A DNA stretch of 64,000 nt. Origin: Geovibrio ferrireducens (lineage in GTDB: Bacteria > Chrysiogenota > Deferribacteres > Deferribacterales > Geovibrionaceae). A model generated the notes under the pieces. It searched no databases. It had not been told where the DNA came from and saw nothing but the letters and a program-made list of their open reading frames with translations. Both the position numbers and the translations under genes were made by a program. The DNA is taken from NCBI RefSeq assembly GCF_026226615.1, contig NZ_JAJAPB010000001.1:186001-250000 (forward strand). Reading direction: 5' to 3'. Below are positions 18,740 through 27,232 of the stretch, piece after piece. Each line of letters begins with the position of its first letter. Within the stretch, counting starts at the first letter, position 1.

Positions 18740-19678
18740 CTAGAATATATTCGCAGACAAATACCTTTCCCCTGAATCGGGCAGGATTATCACAATTGTT
18801 TTTCCATGGAGACCGAGTTCCCTGGCTGCGGTGTCCGCTGCCCAAACCGCTGCGCCGGAGGAGATTCCGGCGAGAACGCCCTCTTCCGCGGCGAGTCTTT
18901 TTGTCCAGTCATATGCGGCATCATCCGGCACAGTAACCATTTTATCAATAAGGCTCACATCCAGAGTTTTCGGTATAAAGCCTGCTCCGATCCCCTGAAT
19001 CTTGTGGGGTCCGGGAACCATCGGTCTGCCCGCCATAAACTGACTGATAACCGGGCTGCCCTCAGGCTCAACACCCACAGCGAGTACATCCTTCTTTTTA
19101 TCCAGCTTGAGATACTGGGCAATGCCTGTGATTGTCCCGCCTGTGCCTATGCCTGATACAATCACATCCACCTGACCGTCAGTATCGTTCCATATCTCAA
19201 CGCCTGTTGTCCTGCGGTGGACTGCGGGGTTTGCGGGGTTTTCAAACTGCTGGGGAAGGTAATATCTGTCCGGCTCTTTCTGCGCCAGTTCCACAGCCTT
19301 GTCCACTGCGCCTTTCATGCCGAGATTACCGTCAGTGAGTATGCACTCCGCCCCGAAGGCGTTCATCAGCATTCTTCGTTCCGCGCTCATGTTGTCGGGC
19401 ATGATCAGGGCAACTTTTATCCCCATCGCGGCTCCGGCGTAGGCAAGGCCGATCCCTGTGTTGCCGCTGGTGGGTTCTATTACCGTCATCCCTTTTTTAA
19501 GCGTCCCCTTTTCCAGAGCATCCCAGAGGAGAGCAGCGCCTATCCTGCATTTTACAGAGTACGCGGGGTTGCGCCCTTCTATCTTGACCAGAAAAGTATT
19601 ATCCGCCGCGCATATTTTGTTAAGCTTCACAAGCGGCGTACCGCCTATGGAAGCGGGGTTGTTTTCGAACACTCTCAT
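18740..19678 (-). CDS. cysK: Cysteine synthase (O-acetylserine sulfhydrylase)
   Basis: A PLP enzyme that makes cysteine from O-acetylserine and sulfide. Key motifs are IGGTPLVKLNKI, AYSVKCRIG with the PLP lysine, IEPTSGNTGIGLAYAGAA, GIGTGGTITGIAQYL, and SSGAAVWAA near the end. The ATG giving MRVFENNPASIG is chosen, with AAGGAG just upstream. A TTG five codons earlier overlaps that ribosome-binding site. Length 312 is normal. It is divergent from the MOSC-MogA gene and followed by the secreted protein gene. Confidence 0.93.
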   Translation of the reverse strand: MRVFENNPASIGGTPLVKLNKICAADNTFLVKIEGRNPAYSVKCRIGAALLWDALEKGTLKKGMTVIEPTSGNTGIGLAYAGAAMGIKVALIMPDNMSAERRMLMNAFGAECILTDGNLGMKGAVDKAVELAQKEPDRYYLPQQFENPANPAVHRRTTGVEIWNDTDGQVDVIVSGIGTGGTITGIAQYLKLDKKKDVLAVGVEPEGSPVISQFMAGRPMVPGPHKIQGIGAGFIPKTLDVSLIDKMVTVPDDAAYDWTKRLAAEEGVLAGISSGAAVWAADTAARELGLHGKTIVIILPDSGERYLSANIF

Positions 19679-19850
19679 CGGTGACTCCTTCAAGGTTCAT
19701 TGACATTAGGAACTGAATTATTTATTTTGCATGTAAATTCGGAAAAATAAAAGTTTTTACTTTAATTTTCCTTCCGGATGAATACTGTGAAAACAAACGA
19801 CCGTCAGCAGAGGCGGCACACACATTCTTTATTTGAACCGGAGGTCCAAA

Positions 19851-20783
19851 TTGTCAGGTAAAGTTCATTCAATAAACATCAGCGAGAAGAAAGGGGTACA
19901 GAAAACACCCGTAAACTCCGTTGAGATGAAAAACGATTTCGGCATAACAACCGATGCCCATGCGGGCAAATGGCACAGACAGGTCAGCTTCCTTGCTCAG
20001 GAAAGTATTGATAAAATGGTGGCAAAAGGCCTCAAGGTCAAAGGCGGCGACTTCGCGGAGAACATCACCACGATCGGCGTTGATCTTGTGAGCATGAAAG
20101 TGGGCGAAAGGCTCCGCATAAATAATGTCGAGTTCGTTATCTCCCAGCTCGGCAAGCTCTGCCATAACAGATGCGCCATTTACCACGCCGCAGGCGACTG
20201 CGTTATGCCCCGTGAAGGGATATTCGGCATCGTAAAAGGGAACGGAACAGTAACCCTCGGCGACGCTGCGGAAAAACTCCCGAAGGAGAACATCACCGTT
20301 GCCGTTGTGACCCTCAGCGATAAGGGGAGCAAAGGCGAGCGCACGGATGAGACAGGCCCCGCCATCATAGAAATGGTGAAGAAGGAACTCAACCCCTCCT
20401 TCACAAGGCTTGAGCTTATCCCCGATGAGGTTGACCAGCTTAAGAACATAATAAAATATCTCGTAGATATTCAGGGGTTTGACCTTGTGATAACCAACGG
20501 CTCCACCGGGCTCTCCCCCCGTGACATAGCGCCCGATGCCACTCTGGAGATGATAGAGAAGCGTCTGCCCGGCTTCGAGGAAGCCATGCGCATGGAAAGT
20601 TTCAGAAAGACTCCCCACGCTCTTTTATCAAGAGCAGTTTGCGGAACCAGAAACGGGAGTATAATATTAAATGTGCCGGGAAGCCCTAAAGGAGCCCTTG
20701 AGAATCTTGAGGTCGTGATAAAGGCTCTCCCCCACGCCATAAAAAAACTTCAGGGGGATCCTGCTGACTGCGCAGCAAAATAA
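19851..20783 (+). CDS. MOSC domain / MogA-type molybdenum cofactor protein (fusion)
   Basis: Two domains are joined in 310 residues. Residues 1-145 form a MOSC domain (GKVHSINISEKKG, DAHAGKWHRQVSFLAQ, GDFAENITTIGVDL, LGKLCHNRCAIYH), a fold that handles Mo-bound sulfur. From about 146 the MoaB/MogA domain follows (VAVVTLSDKGSKGERTDETG, ITNGSTGLSPRD, NVPGSPKGALENL), which adenylylates molybdopterin. The fusion suggests a role in late cofactor maturation. The TTG start is chosen because GGAGG lies six bases before it and the product then starts at the MOSC strand. The 3' end overlaps tmk by 20 bases. Confidence 0.85.
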   Translation: MSGKVHSINISEKKGVQKTPVNSVEMKNDFGITTDAHAGKWHRQVSFLAQESIDKMVAKGLKVKGGDFAENITTIGVDLVSMKVGERLRINNVEFVISQLGKLCHNRCAIYHAAGDCVMPREGIFGIVKGNGTVTLGDAAEKLPKENITVAVVTLSDKGSKGERTDETGPAIIEMVKKELNPSFTRLELIPDEVDQLKNIIKYLVDIQGFDLVITNGSTGLSPRDIAPDATLEMIEKRLPGFEEAMRMESFRKTPHALLSRAVCGTRNGSIILNVPGSPKGALENLEVVIKALPHAIKKLQGDPADCAAK

Positions 20784-21399
20784 CGGACTTTACATAGCGC
20801 TGGACGGAATAGACGGCTGCGGAAAGAGCACCCACTGCATTAAGCTTGCCGAGCACTTCGGGGCTTTGGGACGCAAGGTGCTCCTCACCCGTGAACCGGG
20901 CGGAACCGAAATCGGAGCCGAACTGAGAGCCAGACTTCTTTCCAGCAAATACGAGCTTGAGCCCGAATCGGAGATGATGCTCTTCTTTGTGGACAGGCTG
21001 GAGCACCTCACCAAGAAGGTTATCCCCGCGTTAAACGAGGGAATGGTGGTGATAAGCGACCGCTTCACCGCTTCCACCTTCGCCTATCAGGTCTTCGGGA
21101 GAGGCATACCGGAAAGCGTGTACACCTCTCTGGAGCGCATAGCCCTCAAGGTTGTGCCCGATGCGGCGGTTATAATCGATAACGAGCCCATAGCATGCAT
21201 AACAAGGGCAAAGGCGCGCCTTATTGAAGACGGCAAAGAGGAATCCGAAGGCAAGTTCGAGCAGCTTCCATATGAATTTTTCCGCAATGTGCGCAACGGC
21301 TTTCTCACCTTCGCAGAGAAAAACGGCTATGTCCGTGTGGTGGAAGGTCTGGGAACTGTAGAAGAAGTATTCTCCCGCGTACTCAGCAGCATAAAATGA
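20764..21399 (+). CDS. tmk: Thymidylate kinase, apparently with a CTG start
   Basis: Tmk phosphorylates dTMP to dTDP. The P-loop IALDGIDGCGKSTH, the dTMP-binding REPGGTE and the DRFTASTFAYQ segment are clear. The problem is the start. From the upstream in-frame stop at 20740 to the P-loop there is no ATG, GTG or TTG, and the first TTG (20866) would remove the P-loop. A CTG at 20764, six bases after AGGGGG, gives a 211-residue protein of normal length (another CTG precedes it at 20761). Translation may be coupled to the overlapping MogA gene. A sequencing error is the alternative. First gene of tmk-holB-ricT-metG. Confidence 0.85.
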   Translation: MTAQQNNGLYIALDGIDGCGKSTHCIKLAEHFGALGRKVLLTREPGGTEIGAELRARLLSSKYELEPESEMMLFFVDRLEHLTKKVIPALNEGMVVISDRFTASTFAYQVFGRGIPESVYTSLERIALKVVPDAAVIIDNEPIACITRAKARLIEDGKEESEGKFEQLPYEFFRNVRNGFLTFAEKNGYVRVVEGLGTVEEVFSRVLSSIK

Positions 21400-22271
21400 G
21401 ATACATAGGCCATGAAAGGGAAAGGGAGATATTCTCCAAGGCCCTGAAATCGGAAAAGCTTGTACATGCATATATTTTCAGCGGGAAGGAGAGCTGCGGC
21501 AAAAAGCTCCTCGCCCGTGAGATTGCCCGTTCGCTCTTCTGCGGATGCGGCCTGTTTGAGGAATCCGCATCCCGACACTCAGCGCAGGTTGACGCACTGA
21601 ACCATCCTGATCTCCACATATTCGAAGATGACTCCATCCCCATTGAGAAAGTACGCAGAATAGCGGAAACCGCATTCATGAGCCCCCATTCGGCAAACCA
21701 CAAGATTTTTATAATAGACAATGCCCATAACATGCGCACCGAAGCCTCCAACGCCTTCCTCAAGACCCTTGAGGAACCGGGGGAGAACACTGTGTTTTTC
21801 CTCATTACCGACAAATATGACCGCCTTCTGCCCACAATACGCTCAAGGTGCATTCACATAGAATTCTCCCGCCTCAGTGATGAGGAGGTGGTGAGCATAA
21901 TCAGGAAGCTGCGCCCCGATGTTTCGAATTACGATGCCGCTGTGAAGCTTGCAGCGGGCTCAGTGGCGCAGGCTCTTTATTTTCTGGACAACAACGCCTC
22001 CGAAAAATGGATGCTTTTTGAGGATCTCAGCGGTGAAAAACTGTACAAACGTCTGGAAAGTCTGAAAGAAAAAGATGATATAAGAATTTTCTCATCCGTT
22101 CTTTACGGCTTCATTCTGGAAAAATACAGAAGTACGGGAGATCCCGTTCTGCTTGAGTTTTCAAACTATTTGCTGGATATTTTGCAGAGGCTTAACTATA
22201 ATGTTAATCTTGACATTTTCAGGTTTGACCTGTTCACGAAAATAACAGAGGTTCTAATTGAAAGAGATTGA
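21396..22271 (+). CDS. holB: DNA polymerase III delta' subunit
   Basis: Delta' is part of the clamp loader. Typical features are LVHAYIFSGKESCGKK, IIDNAHNMRTEASNAFLKTL, EEPGENTVFFLIT and the SRC motif in TIRSRCIHI, which supplies the arginine acting in trans. The P-loop is degenerate (Lys where Ser/Thr is expected), consistent with delta' not hydrolysing ATP. The usual zinc cysteines are reduced to a CGC pair. The ATG overlaps the tmk stop, and tmk-holB-ricT is a conserved bacterial order. Confidence 0.88.
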   Translation: MRYIGHEREREIFSKALKSEKLVHAYIFSGKESCGKKLLAREIARSLFCGCGLFEESASRHSAQVDALNHPDLHIFEDDSIPIEKVRRIAETAFMSPHSANHKIFIIDNAHNMRTEASNAFLKTLEEPGENTVFFLITDKYDRLLPTIRSRCIHIEFSRLSDEEVVSIIRKLRPDVSNYDAAVKLAAGSVAQALYFLDNNASEKWMLFEDLSGEKLYKRLESLKEKDDIRIFSSVLYGFILEKYRSTGDPVLLEFSNYLLDILQRLNYNVNLDIFRFDLFTKITEVLIERD

Positions 22272-22980
22272 AGTTACCGGAGTGGCGTTTAAGCCCGCCG
22301 GAAAAATATATGACTTTTTATCCTGCGGGATAGAAACCAAGCATGGCGAACACGTTGTAGTGGAAACTGAAAAAGGCGAGGACATCGCCGCGGTTATCCT
22401 GTCCCCCCGTCCTATGGTCATTAAAAACATGGACGAGATGAAGAAGGTTATCCGCAAAGCAACAGAGGAAGACTACGCAAGACGTGCCAAAAACATAGAG
22501 GAGGAGCCCGCCGCATTTGCCGAGTGCAAGGAGCTTGTGGTAAAGCACAGCCTTGACATGAAGCTGCTTAAGGCGGAGTACACTCTGGACAGAAGCAAAC
22601 TCACCTTCTTCTTCACCTCAGACGGCCGTGTGGATTTCCGCGCCCTTGTGCGTGATCTTGCCCGTGTTTTCCGCACCCGTATCGAAATGCGTCAGGTGGG
22701 CGTCAGGGACGCAACCAAGATGCTCGGCGGTTTCGGACTCTGCGGAAAGGAGTTCTGCTGCTCCACTTTTTTAAGAAAATTCGACAACATCTCCATAAAA
22801 ATGGCAAAAGACCAGAACCTTATCCTCAACCCCACAAAAATATCCGGGGTATGCGGAAGGCTGATGTGCTGCCTGCTCTATGAAAAGGAGTCCTACTCCG
22901 GCATCATAGACGAAAACGGCAACACGGCAAAAGTTGAGTTCACTCTGGGCAGGGCGGAAGACGAAGGAGGAAACATATGA
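22258..22980 (+). CDS. ricT: RicT/YaaT-like PSP1 domain protein
   Basis: The PSP1 C-terminal signature is evident: TFFFTSDGRVDFRALVRDLA, FRTRIEMRQVGVRDATKMLG, GGFGLCGKEFCCSTFL, and SGVCGRLMCCLLYE. The cysteines in the last two segments are those that in Bacillus RicT take part in Fe-S binding by the RicAFT complex, which affects RNA maturation. The 240-residue protein starts at a TTG inside the end of holB (14-base overlap). The link to holB is conserved across phyla. Its precise role in Gram-negatives is not established by the sequence. Confidence 0.85.
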   Translation: MKEIEVTGVAFKPAGKIYDFLSCGIETKHGEHVVVETEKGEDIAAVILSPRPMVIKNMDEMKKVIRKATEEDYARRAKNIEEEPAAFAECKELVVKHSLDMKLLKAEYTLDRSKLTFFFTSDGRVDFRALVRDLARVFRTRIEMRQVGVRDATKMLGGFGLCGKEFCCSTFLRKFDNISIKMAKDQNLILNPTKISGVCGRLMCCLLYEKESYSGIIDENGNTAKVEFTLGRAEDEGGNI

Positions 22981-24920
22981 CCAAACAGCCTTTTTATATC
23001 ACAACACCGATTTACTATGTAAATGACGTGCCCCACATCGGCCACGCATATACAACGGTTGCGTGTGATGCTGTTTCCCGCTTCAAGCGCCTCACAGGAC
23101 ATGAGGTCTTCTTCCTCACCGGAACTGACGAACACGGCCAGAAGATAGAGCAGGCCGCAGAGAAGAGAGGCATAACTCCCAAGGAGCTCGCCGACGGCGT
23201 GGTTCAGCGCTTTGCCGGACTCTGGGAAAAGCTCAATATCTCCAATGACGACTTTATCCGCACAACGGATCAGATACATAAAGACTCAGTACAGAAGCTC
23301 TTTAAAACAATGCAGGAAAACGGCGACATCTACCTCGGCCACTACGAAGGCTGGTACTGCACCCCCTGCGAGACCTACTGGACAGAGACCCAGCTTCTGG
23401 ACGGAAACTGCTGCCCCTCCTGCGGCAGAACCACAGAGAAGCTTAAGGAGCCCAGCTACTTCTTCCGTATGAGCAAATACGGGGACGCACTCCTGAAACA
23501 TATTCAGGACAACCCCGACTTCATAAAACCCGAATCCAGACGCAATGAGATTATCTCATTCATCAGGGAGGGGCTTAAGGATCTCTCAGTGAGCCGCATG
23601 TCATTCAAATGGGGCATACCCGTGCCGAATGACCCCGCACATGTCATCTATGTGTGGATCGATGCCCTCACCAACTATATAACCGCCCTCGGCTACAAGG
23701 ACGACGGTGAAAATTTCAGAAAATTCTGGCCTGCCACATACCATGTTGTGGGCAAGGATATTCTCCGCTTTCACACCGTATACTGGCCTACGATGCTCAT
23801 GAGCGCAGGGCTTCCCCTGCCGAAAAGCGTTTTCGCCCACGGCTGGTGGACTGTTGAGGGGCAGAAGATGTCCAAATCCCTCGGCAACGCCATTGACCCC
23901 TACTGGCTGGCGGACACCTTCGGAGTGGATGCCATCAGGTATTTCCTCCTCCGTGAGGTTCCCTTCGGGCTGGACGGAGACTTCTCCTTCAAAGCACTTA
24001 TCCACCGCATAAACGGCGATCTGGCAAACGATCTGGGCAATCTGCTTAACCGTACCCTCGGCATGCTTACCCGCTACTTCGGCGGGGTTCTGCCGGAATA
24101 CAAAACCGGCGATCCGCTGGACGAGGCAATGGACGCAAAGATTGACGCAGTTTTTGCCGATGTTGAGAAGCATCTGGAAGGGCTCGCGTTCAACAAGGCT
24201 CTCATAAGCCTCTGGGAACTGGTGAGCGCCTTCAACAAATACATTGACGACACCGCCCCTTGGGCTCTTGCCAAAGACGAGGCGCACAAGGACAGGCTCG
24301 GTTCCGTTCTCTATAAAATCCTCGACGGTGCAAGGCTCATAGCCACGCTCATCTCCCCCTTTATGCCCGAAACGGCAGGGAGCATGCGCACCCAGCTTGG
24401 GCTTGAGCCTGAAATAACTCCCGCACCGATTGAAGAGCTTAAGAAAAGAGGCGGGCTAAAACCCGGCGCACTCCTGGACAAAGCTGTGCAGCTTTTCCCC
24501 AGAATAGACGAAAAAGAGATGCTGGAAAACATACAGAAAACCCGCACTCCCGAAGCTAAAAAAGAGGAAGCGGCAAAACCTGAGGCCATATCAGTCGCCA
24601 TTGAGTTCGCTGATTTTCAGAAAGTTGCTCTCAAAGCAGGTAAAATCCTTGACGCTGAAAGGGTTGAGAAAAGCGAAAAGCTCCTCAGACTGAAAGTCTC
24701 CCTCGGTGAAAACAGCGAGAGAACCATAGTTGCGGGCATAGCCAAAAGCTACGCACCGGAAGATCTCAAGGGCAAAACAGTTGCTGTGGTGGCAAACCTC
24801 AAACCCGCAAAGCTCATGGGAATCACATCCGAAGGGATGGTTCTGGCGGCTTTTGACGGCGAACATCACCATGTGCTGATTCTCCCTGACGGCATAACTG
24901 CGGGCACTCCGATTAAATAG
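22977..24920 (+). CDS. metG: Methionyl-tRNA synthetase with C-terminal tRNA-binding domain
   Basis: Class I synthetase of 647 residues. HIGH-type motif appears as PHIGHAYTT, the zinc knuckle as CTPCETYW...CCPSCGR, and the KMSKS loop as GQKMSKSLGN. The last 110 residues form an EMAP/Trbp-like OB domain (IEFADFQKVALKAGKI to GMVLAA), which gives dimerisation and extra tRNA affinity. The ATG overlaps the ricT stop (ATGA). It closes the four-gene tmk-metG operon. Confidence 0.96.
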   Translation: MTKQPFYITTPIYYVNDVPHIGHAYTTVACDAVSRFKRLTGHEVFFLTGTDEHGQKIEQAAEKRGITPKELADGVVQRFAGLWEKLNISNDDFIRTTDQIHKDSVQKLFKTMQENGDIYLGHYEGWYCTPCETYWTETQLLDGNCCPSCGRTTEKLKEPSYFFRMSKYGDALLKHIQDNPDFIKPESRRNEIISFIREGLKDLSVSRMSFKWGIPVPNDPAHVIYVWIDALTNYITALGYKDDGENFRKFWPATYHVVGKDILRFHTVYWPTMLMSAGLPLPKSVFAHGWWTVEGQKMSKSLGNAIDPYWLADTFGVDAIRYFLLREVPFGLDGDFSFKALIHRINGDLANDLGNLLNRTLGMLTRYFGGVLPEYKTGDPLDEAMDAKIDAVFADVEKHLEGLAFNKALISLWELVSAFNKYIDDTAPWALAKDEAHKDRLGSVLYKILDGARLIATLISPFMPETAGSMRTQLGLEPEITPAPIEELKKRGGLKPGALLDKAVQLFPRIDEKEMLENIQKTRTPEAKKEEAAKPEAISVAIEFADFQKVALKAGKILDAERVEKSEKLLRLKVSLGENSERTIVAGIAKSYAPEDLKGKTVAVVANLKPAKLMGITSEGMVLAAFDGEHHHVLILPDGITAGTPIK

Positions 24921-25030
24921 CAGACCGGAGCCCCTGAAGGCTTACATCCCGAAAGCAGAAGCCGCTGCGGCAGTTCCCGGCGGCAGATGTGGGTGGGCAG
25001 CCGCAGGAATGATATTGTCTATCAATAATA

Positions 25031-25089
25031 TTGACACAAGCATATAAATAAAATAATCTGTTCTTCGGCCTTGATCTTTACGGGGCCGA
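25031..25089 (+). promoter_or_regulatory. Putative promoter and leader hairpin before tatD
   Basis: TTGACA (25031-25036) is followed after 17 bases by TAATCT (25054-25059), a modest -10. Just downstream TCGGCC/GGCCGA (25065-25070 with 25084-25089) can form a small hairpin in the leader. The gap from metG (24921-25125) has no other evident feature. Confidence 0.4.
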
Positions 25090-25125
25090 TATGCATTTTA
25101 ATAAAAACACAGGAACAGATTAAGA

Positions 25126-25965
25126 ATGATTCCCAAAAAAGATACGCCCGAACACAGGGCATTTCTGGATAAATTAGCCGGACTTGACAGCTTTTTTACG
25201 GACTCCCATGCTCATATACACATGCAGCCCCTCTCCGATGATGCGGAGGCTGTGCTGGCAAGGGCGGCGGAGCATAAAATCGGACGTATTGTCACCATCG
25301 GCATTGATGTCGAAGACAGCGGCCGGGCAGTTCAGTTTGCGGCGGAATATGAAAACGTGTATGCCTCTGTCGGTGTACACCCCCATGACACAAGCGGCTT
25401 TCCCACTGACGGCATAGACAGCCTGAGGGAACTCTTAAAAGCACCGAAGGTCATAGCACTGGGCGAAATAGGGCTGGACTTTTACTACGACCACTCACCG
25501 AGGGAAACACAGGAAAAATGCTTCGCCTCACTCCTCGGACTTGCGGAAGATACGGGCATGCCCGTTATTATACACAACAGAGACTCAACCGCCCGCCTAA
25601 TCGAGATACTGAAGGCGGAACTGCCCGTCAGGGAAAAGAGCGGCATAATCCACTGTTTCAGCGGAGATACTGATCTCCTGCGGTATGCGCTGGATAACGG
25701 GTTTTATATTTCTTACGCCGGGGTGGTCACATACCCCAAATCGGAAGAACTGCGCAGAACTCTCCAGTTTGTGCCGAGGAACAGGCTGCTGATCGAGACT
25801 GATGCCCCTTATCTCACACCCGCTCCCTACAGAGGCAGAACAAACGAGCCCGCATACACGGCCTACACAGCGGAAACAGTAGCCGCTGAGCTTGGTATGA
25901 GCCTCAGGGAAACGGCTGAGCTTCTGGAAAACAACTTTCAGTCACTGTTCGGGGACAGGTTATGA
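25126..25965 (+). CDS. tatD: TatD family metal-dependent hydrolase
   Basis: TatD enzymes are TIM-barrel metal-dependent DNases/hydrolases. The metal ligands are recognisable: TDSHAHIHM near residue 26, ASVGVHPHD, IALGEIGLDFYYD, PVIIHNRD, IIHCFSGD, and LIETDAPYL. An extra segment of about 20 residues precedes the barrel, and the total of 279 is slightly long. The 3' end overlaps a receiver-domain gene by four bases. Confidence 0.9.
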   Translation: MIPKKDTPEHRAFLDKLAGLDSFFTDSHAHIHMQPLSDDAEAVLARAAEHKIGRIVTIGIDVEDSGRAVQFAAEYENVYASVGVHPHDTSGFPTDGIDSLRELLKAPKVIALGEIGLDFYYDHSPRETQEKCFASLLGLAEDTGMPVIIHNRDSTARLIEILKAELPVREKSGIIHCFSGDTDLLRYALDNGFYISYAGVVTYPKSEELRRTLQFVPRNRLLIETDAPYLTPAPYRGRTNEPAYTAYTAETVAAELGMSLRETAELLENNFQSLFGDRL

Positions 25966-26324
25966 AAAAGAGAATTTTGATTGTGGAGGACAACAGGTAC
26001 GAGCGCGAAGGCCTCGCATCCCTCCTCAGTGAACAAAACTACGAGGTTGATACTGTGGAAAACGGGCGCTTCGCCCTTGATAAGCTCCATGAGCAGGAGT
26101 TTGACCTTGTGGTGACGGATCTGATGATGCCCGCAACGGACGGTCTCCAGTTTCTGCACAAACTTAGAAACAACGGAAGCAGCGTCCCTGTACTGGTGAT
26201 AACGGGTAATGAAAACATGCAGAACATGCTCTCTGCCTATCAGCTTGGTGCGCTGGATGTCATCTACAAGCCTTTCCAGTTCGGTGAGCTGATGGATGTT
26301 ATCAAAAGAGTAATTCCCGGCTGA
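25962..26324 (+). CDS. Response regulator, receiver domain only
   Basis: A 120-residue CheY-like receiver with IVEDNR, phospho-acceptor Asp53 in LVVTDLMMPATDG, Thr in LVITGNE and the switch lysine in VIYKPFQFG. It has no output domain. Its ATG overlaps the tatD stop, so it is translated with tatD, but no kinase gene is nearby. Confidence 0.88.
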   Translation: MKKRILIVEDNRYEREGLASLLSEQNYEVDTVENGRFALDKLHEQEFDLVVTDLMMPATDGLQFLHKLRNNGSSVPVLVITGNENMQNMLSAYQLGALDVIYKPFQFGELMDVIKRVIPG

Positions 26325-26401
26325 TTTAGCCTTTCTTAACTGTCCGCTAAGGTATATAATAGATTTATCATAATAATTTATTACATATACGGAGGACAGT
26401 G

Positions 26402-26851
26402 ATGATAAAGATTAAAAAAATACTTTACCCCACGGATTTTTCCGAGCCTTCAAAAGTTGCCCTTGAATATGCCGCTGAACTCGCCAGACAGTTCGGAGCG
26501 GAGCTTGAAATACTGCATGTTATGTTTGACGAAACTCAGGTGGTCTCCTTCTACCTGCCGCAGGTGACTATGCAGTCCCTCTCAACCGACATAGAAACAG
26601 GCTCGGCAAAGCAGCTTGATGACTTCATACAGAGCCAGCCCTCGCTTAAAGGTGTCAACTACACCACTAAGCTGATCAAAGGCACGCCGTTCATAGAAAT
26701 AACCAAACACGCAAAAGATACAGCCGCGGATATGATAGTGATCGGCACACACGGCAGAACAGGGCTTGACCATGTTCTTTTCGGGTCGACTGCTGAAAAA
26801 GTCGTCCGTAAAGCACCCTGCCCGGTATTTACAGTAAGGCCTGCGAAGTAG
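26402..26851 (+). CDS. Universal stress protein, UspA family
   Basis: A 149-residue single-domain Usp. It starts KIKKILYPTDFSEPSKVALE and has the ATP-binding motif G-x2-G-x9-G-S in GTHGRTGLDHVLFGST, so it should bind ATP. The ATG is chosen because GGAGG is six bases upstream. A GTG one codon earlier is possible. A TATAAT box lies at 26355-26360, with a poor -35. The last 20 codons are duplicated 171 bases downstream together with the adjacent repeat. Confidence 0.92.
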   Translation: MIKIKKILYPTDFSEPSKVALEYAAELARQFGAELEILHVMFDETQVVSFYLPQVTMQSLSTDIETGSAKQLDDFIQSQPSLKGVNYTTKLIKGTPFIEITKHAKDTAADMIVIGTHGRTGLDHVLFGSTAEKVVRKAPCPVFTVRPAK

Positions 26852-27111
26852 GGAGATTAATCAGCCTTACAATCAGAACATCCTGCCAGATTGTAAGGCA
26901 CGCTCGCAGCAGGATAAACCTGCCTTCGCTCCGCACGGCGCAGTTCCATCCATGGAACTGCGGCTGAAAAAGTCGTCCGTAAAGCGCCCTGCCCGGTATT
27001 TACCGTAAGACCTGCGAAGTAAGAAGGTTAATCAGCCTTACAATCAGAACATCCTGTCAGATTGTAAGGCACGCTCGCGGCAGGATAAACCTGCCTTCGC
27101 TCCGCACGGCG
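26792..27111 (+). repeat. 171-base tandem duplication of the uspA 3' end plus a hairpin repeat
   Basis: The segment starting GCTGAAAAAGTCGTCCGTAA at 26792 recurs at 26963 with a constant offset of 171 bases until 27111. Each unit holds the uspA tail and a mosaic hairpin element. Its main stem is GCCTTACAATC/GATTGTAAGGC (26864-26874 with 26889-26899, and 27035-27045 with 27060-27070), with a loop containing ACATCCTG(C/T)C. Then follow linker ACGCTCGC, a GCAGG/CCTGC hairpin, and linker TTCGCTCCGCACGGCG. In unit one this ends with GCAGTTCC/GGAACTGC around ATCCAT. Confidence 0.9.
26963..27022 (+). pseudogene. Remnant of a uspA 3' end
   Basis: Twenty codons including the stop encode exactly the C-terminal peptide of the upstream uspA (AEKVVRKAPCPVFTVRPAK). 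The four base differences from the intact gene are all silent: GCA/GCG, ACA/ACC, AGG/AGA and the stop TAG/TAA. No start or upstream domain is present, so it cannot be a functional gene. Confidence 0.8.
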
Positions 27112-27136
27112 AAGTAGGGAGAACTCTCAATATAAG

Positions 27137-27217
27137 GAGATTCTTCGCTGATGCTCAGAATGACGCGGCCGTAGCTGAACGCTGTGCGTCATTCTGAGGC
27201 CAAGGCCGAAGAATCTC
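27137..27217. repeat. Imperfect inverted repeat between uspA and a hypothetical gene
   Basis: The outer arms GAGATTCTTCG (27137-27147) and CGAAGAATCTC (27207-27217) and the inner arms CTCAGAATGACGC (27154-27166) and GCGTCATTCTGAG (27186-27198) pair perfectly, forming a long cruciform-capable palindrome. CTCAGAATGACGC also occurs at about 39014-39026 inside the 39-kb repeat mosaic. The wording resembles short palindromic repeats seen in many unrelated genomes (recalled, not searched). Confidence 0.8.
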
Positions 27218-27232
27218 TCTGTATAATAATAC

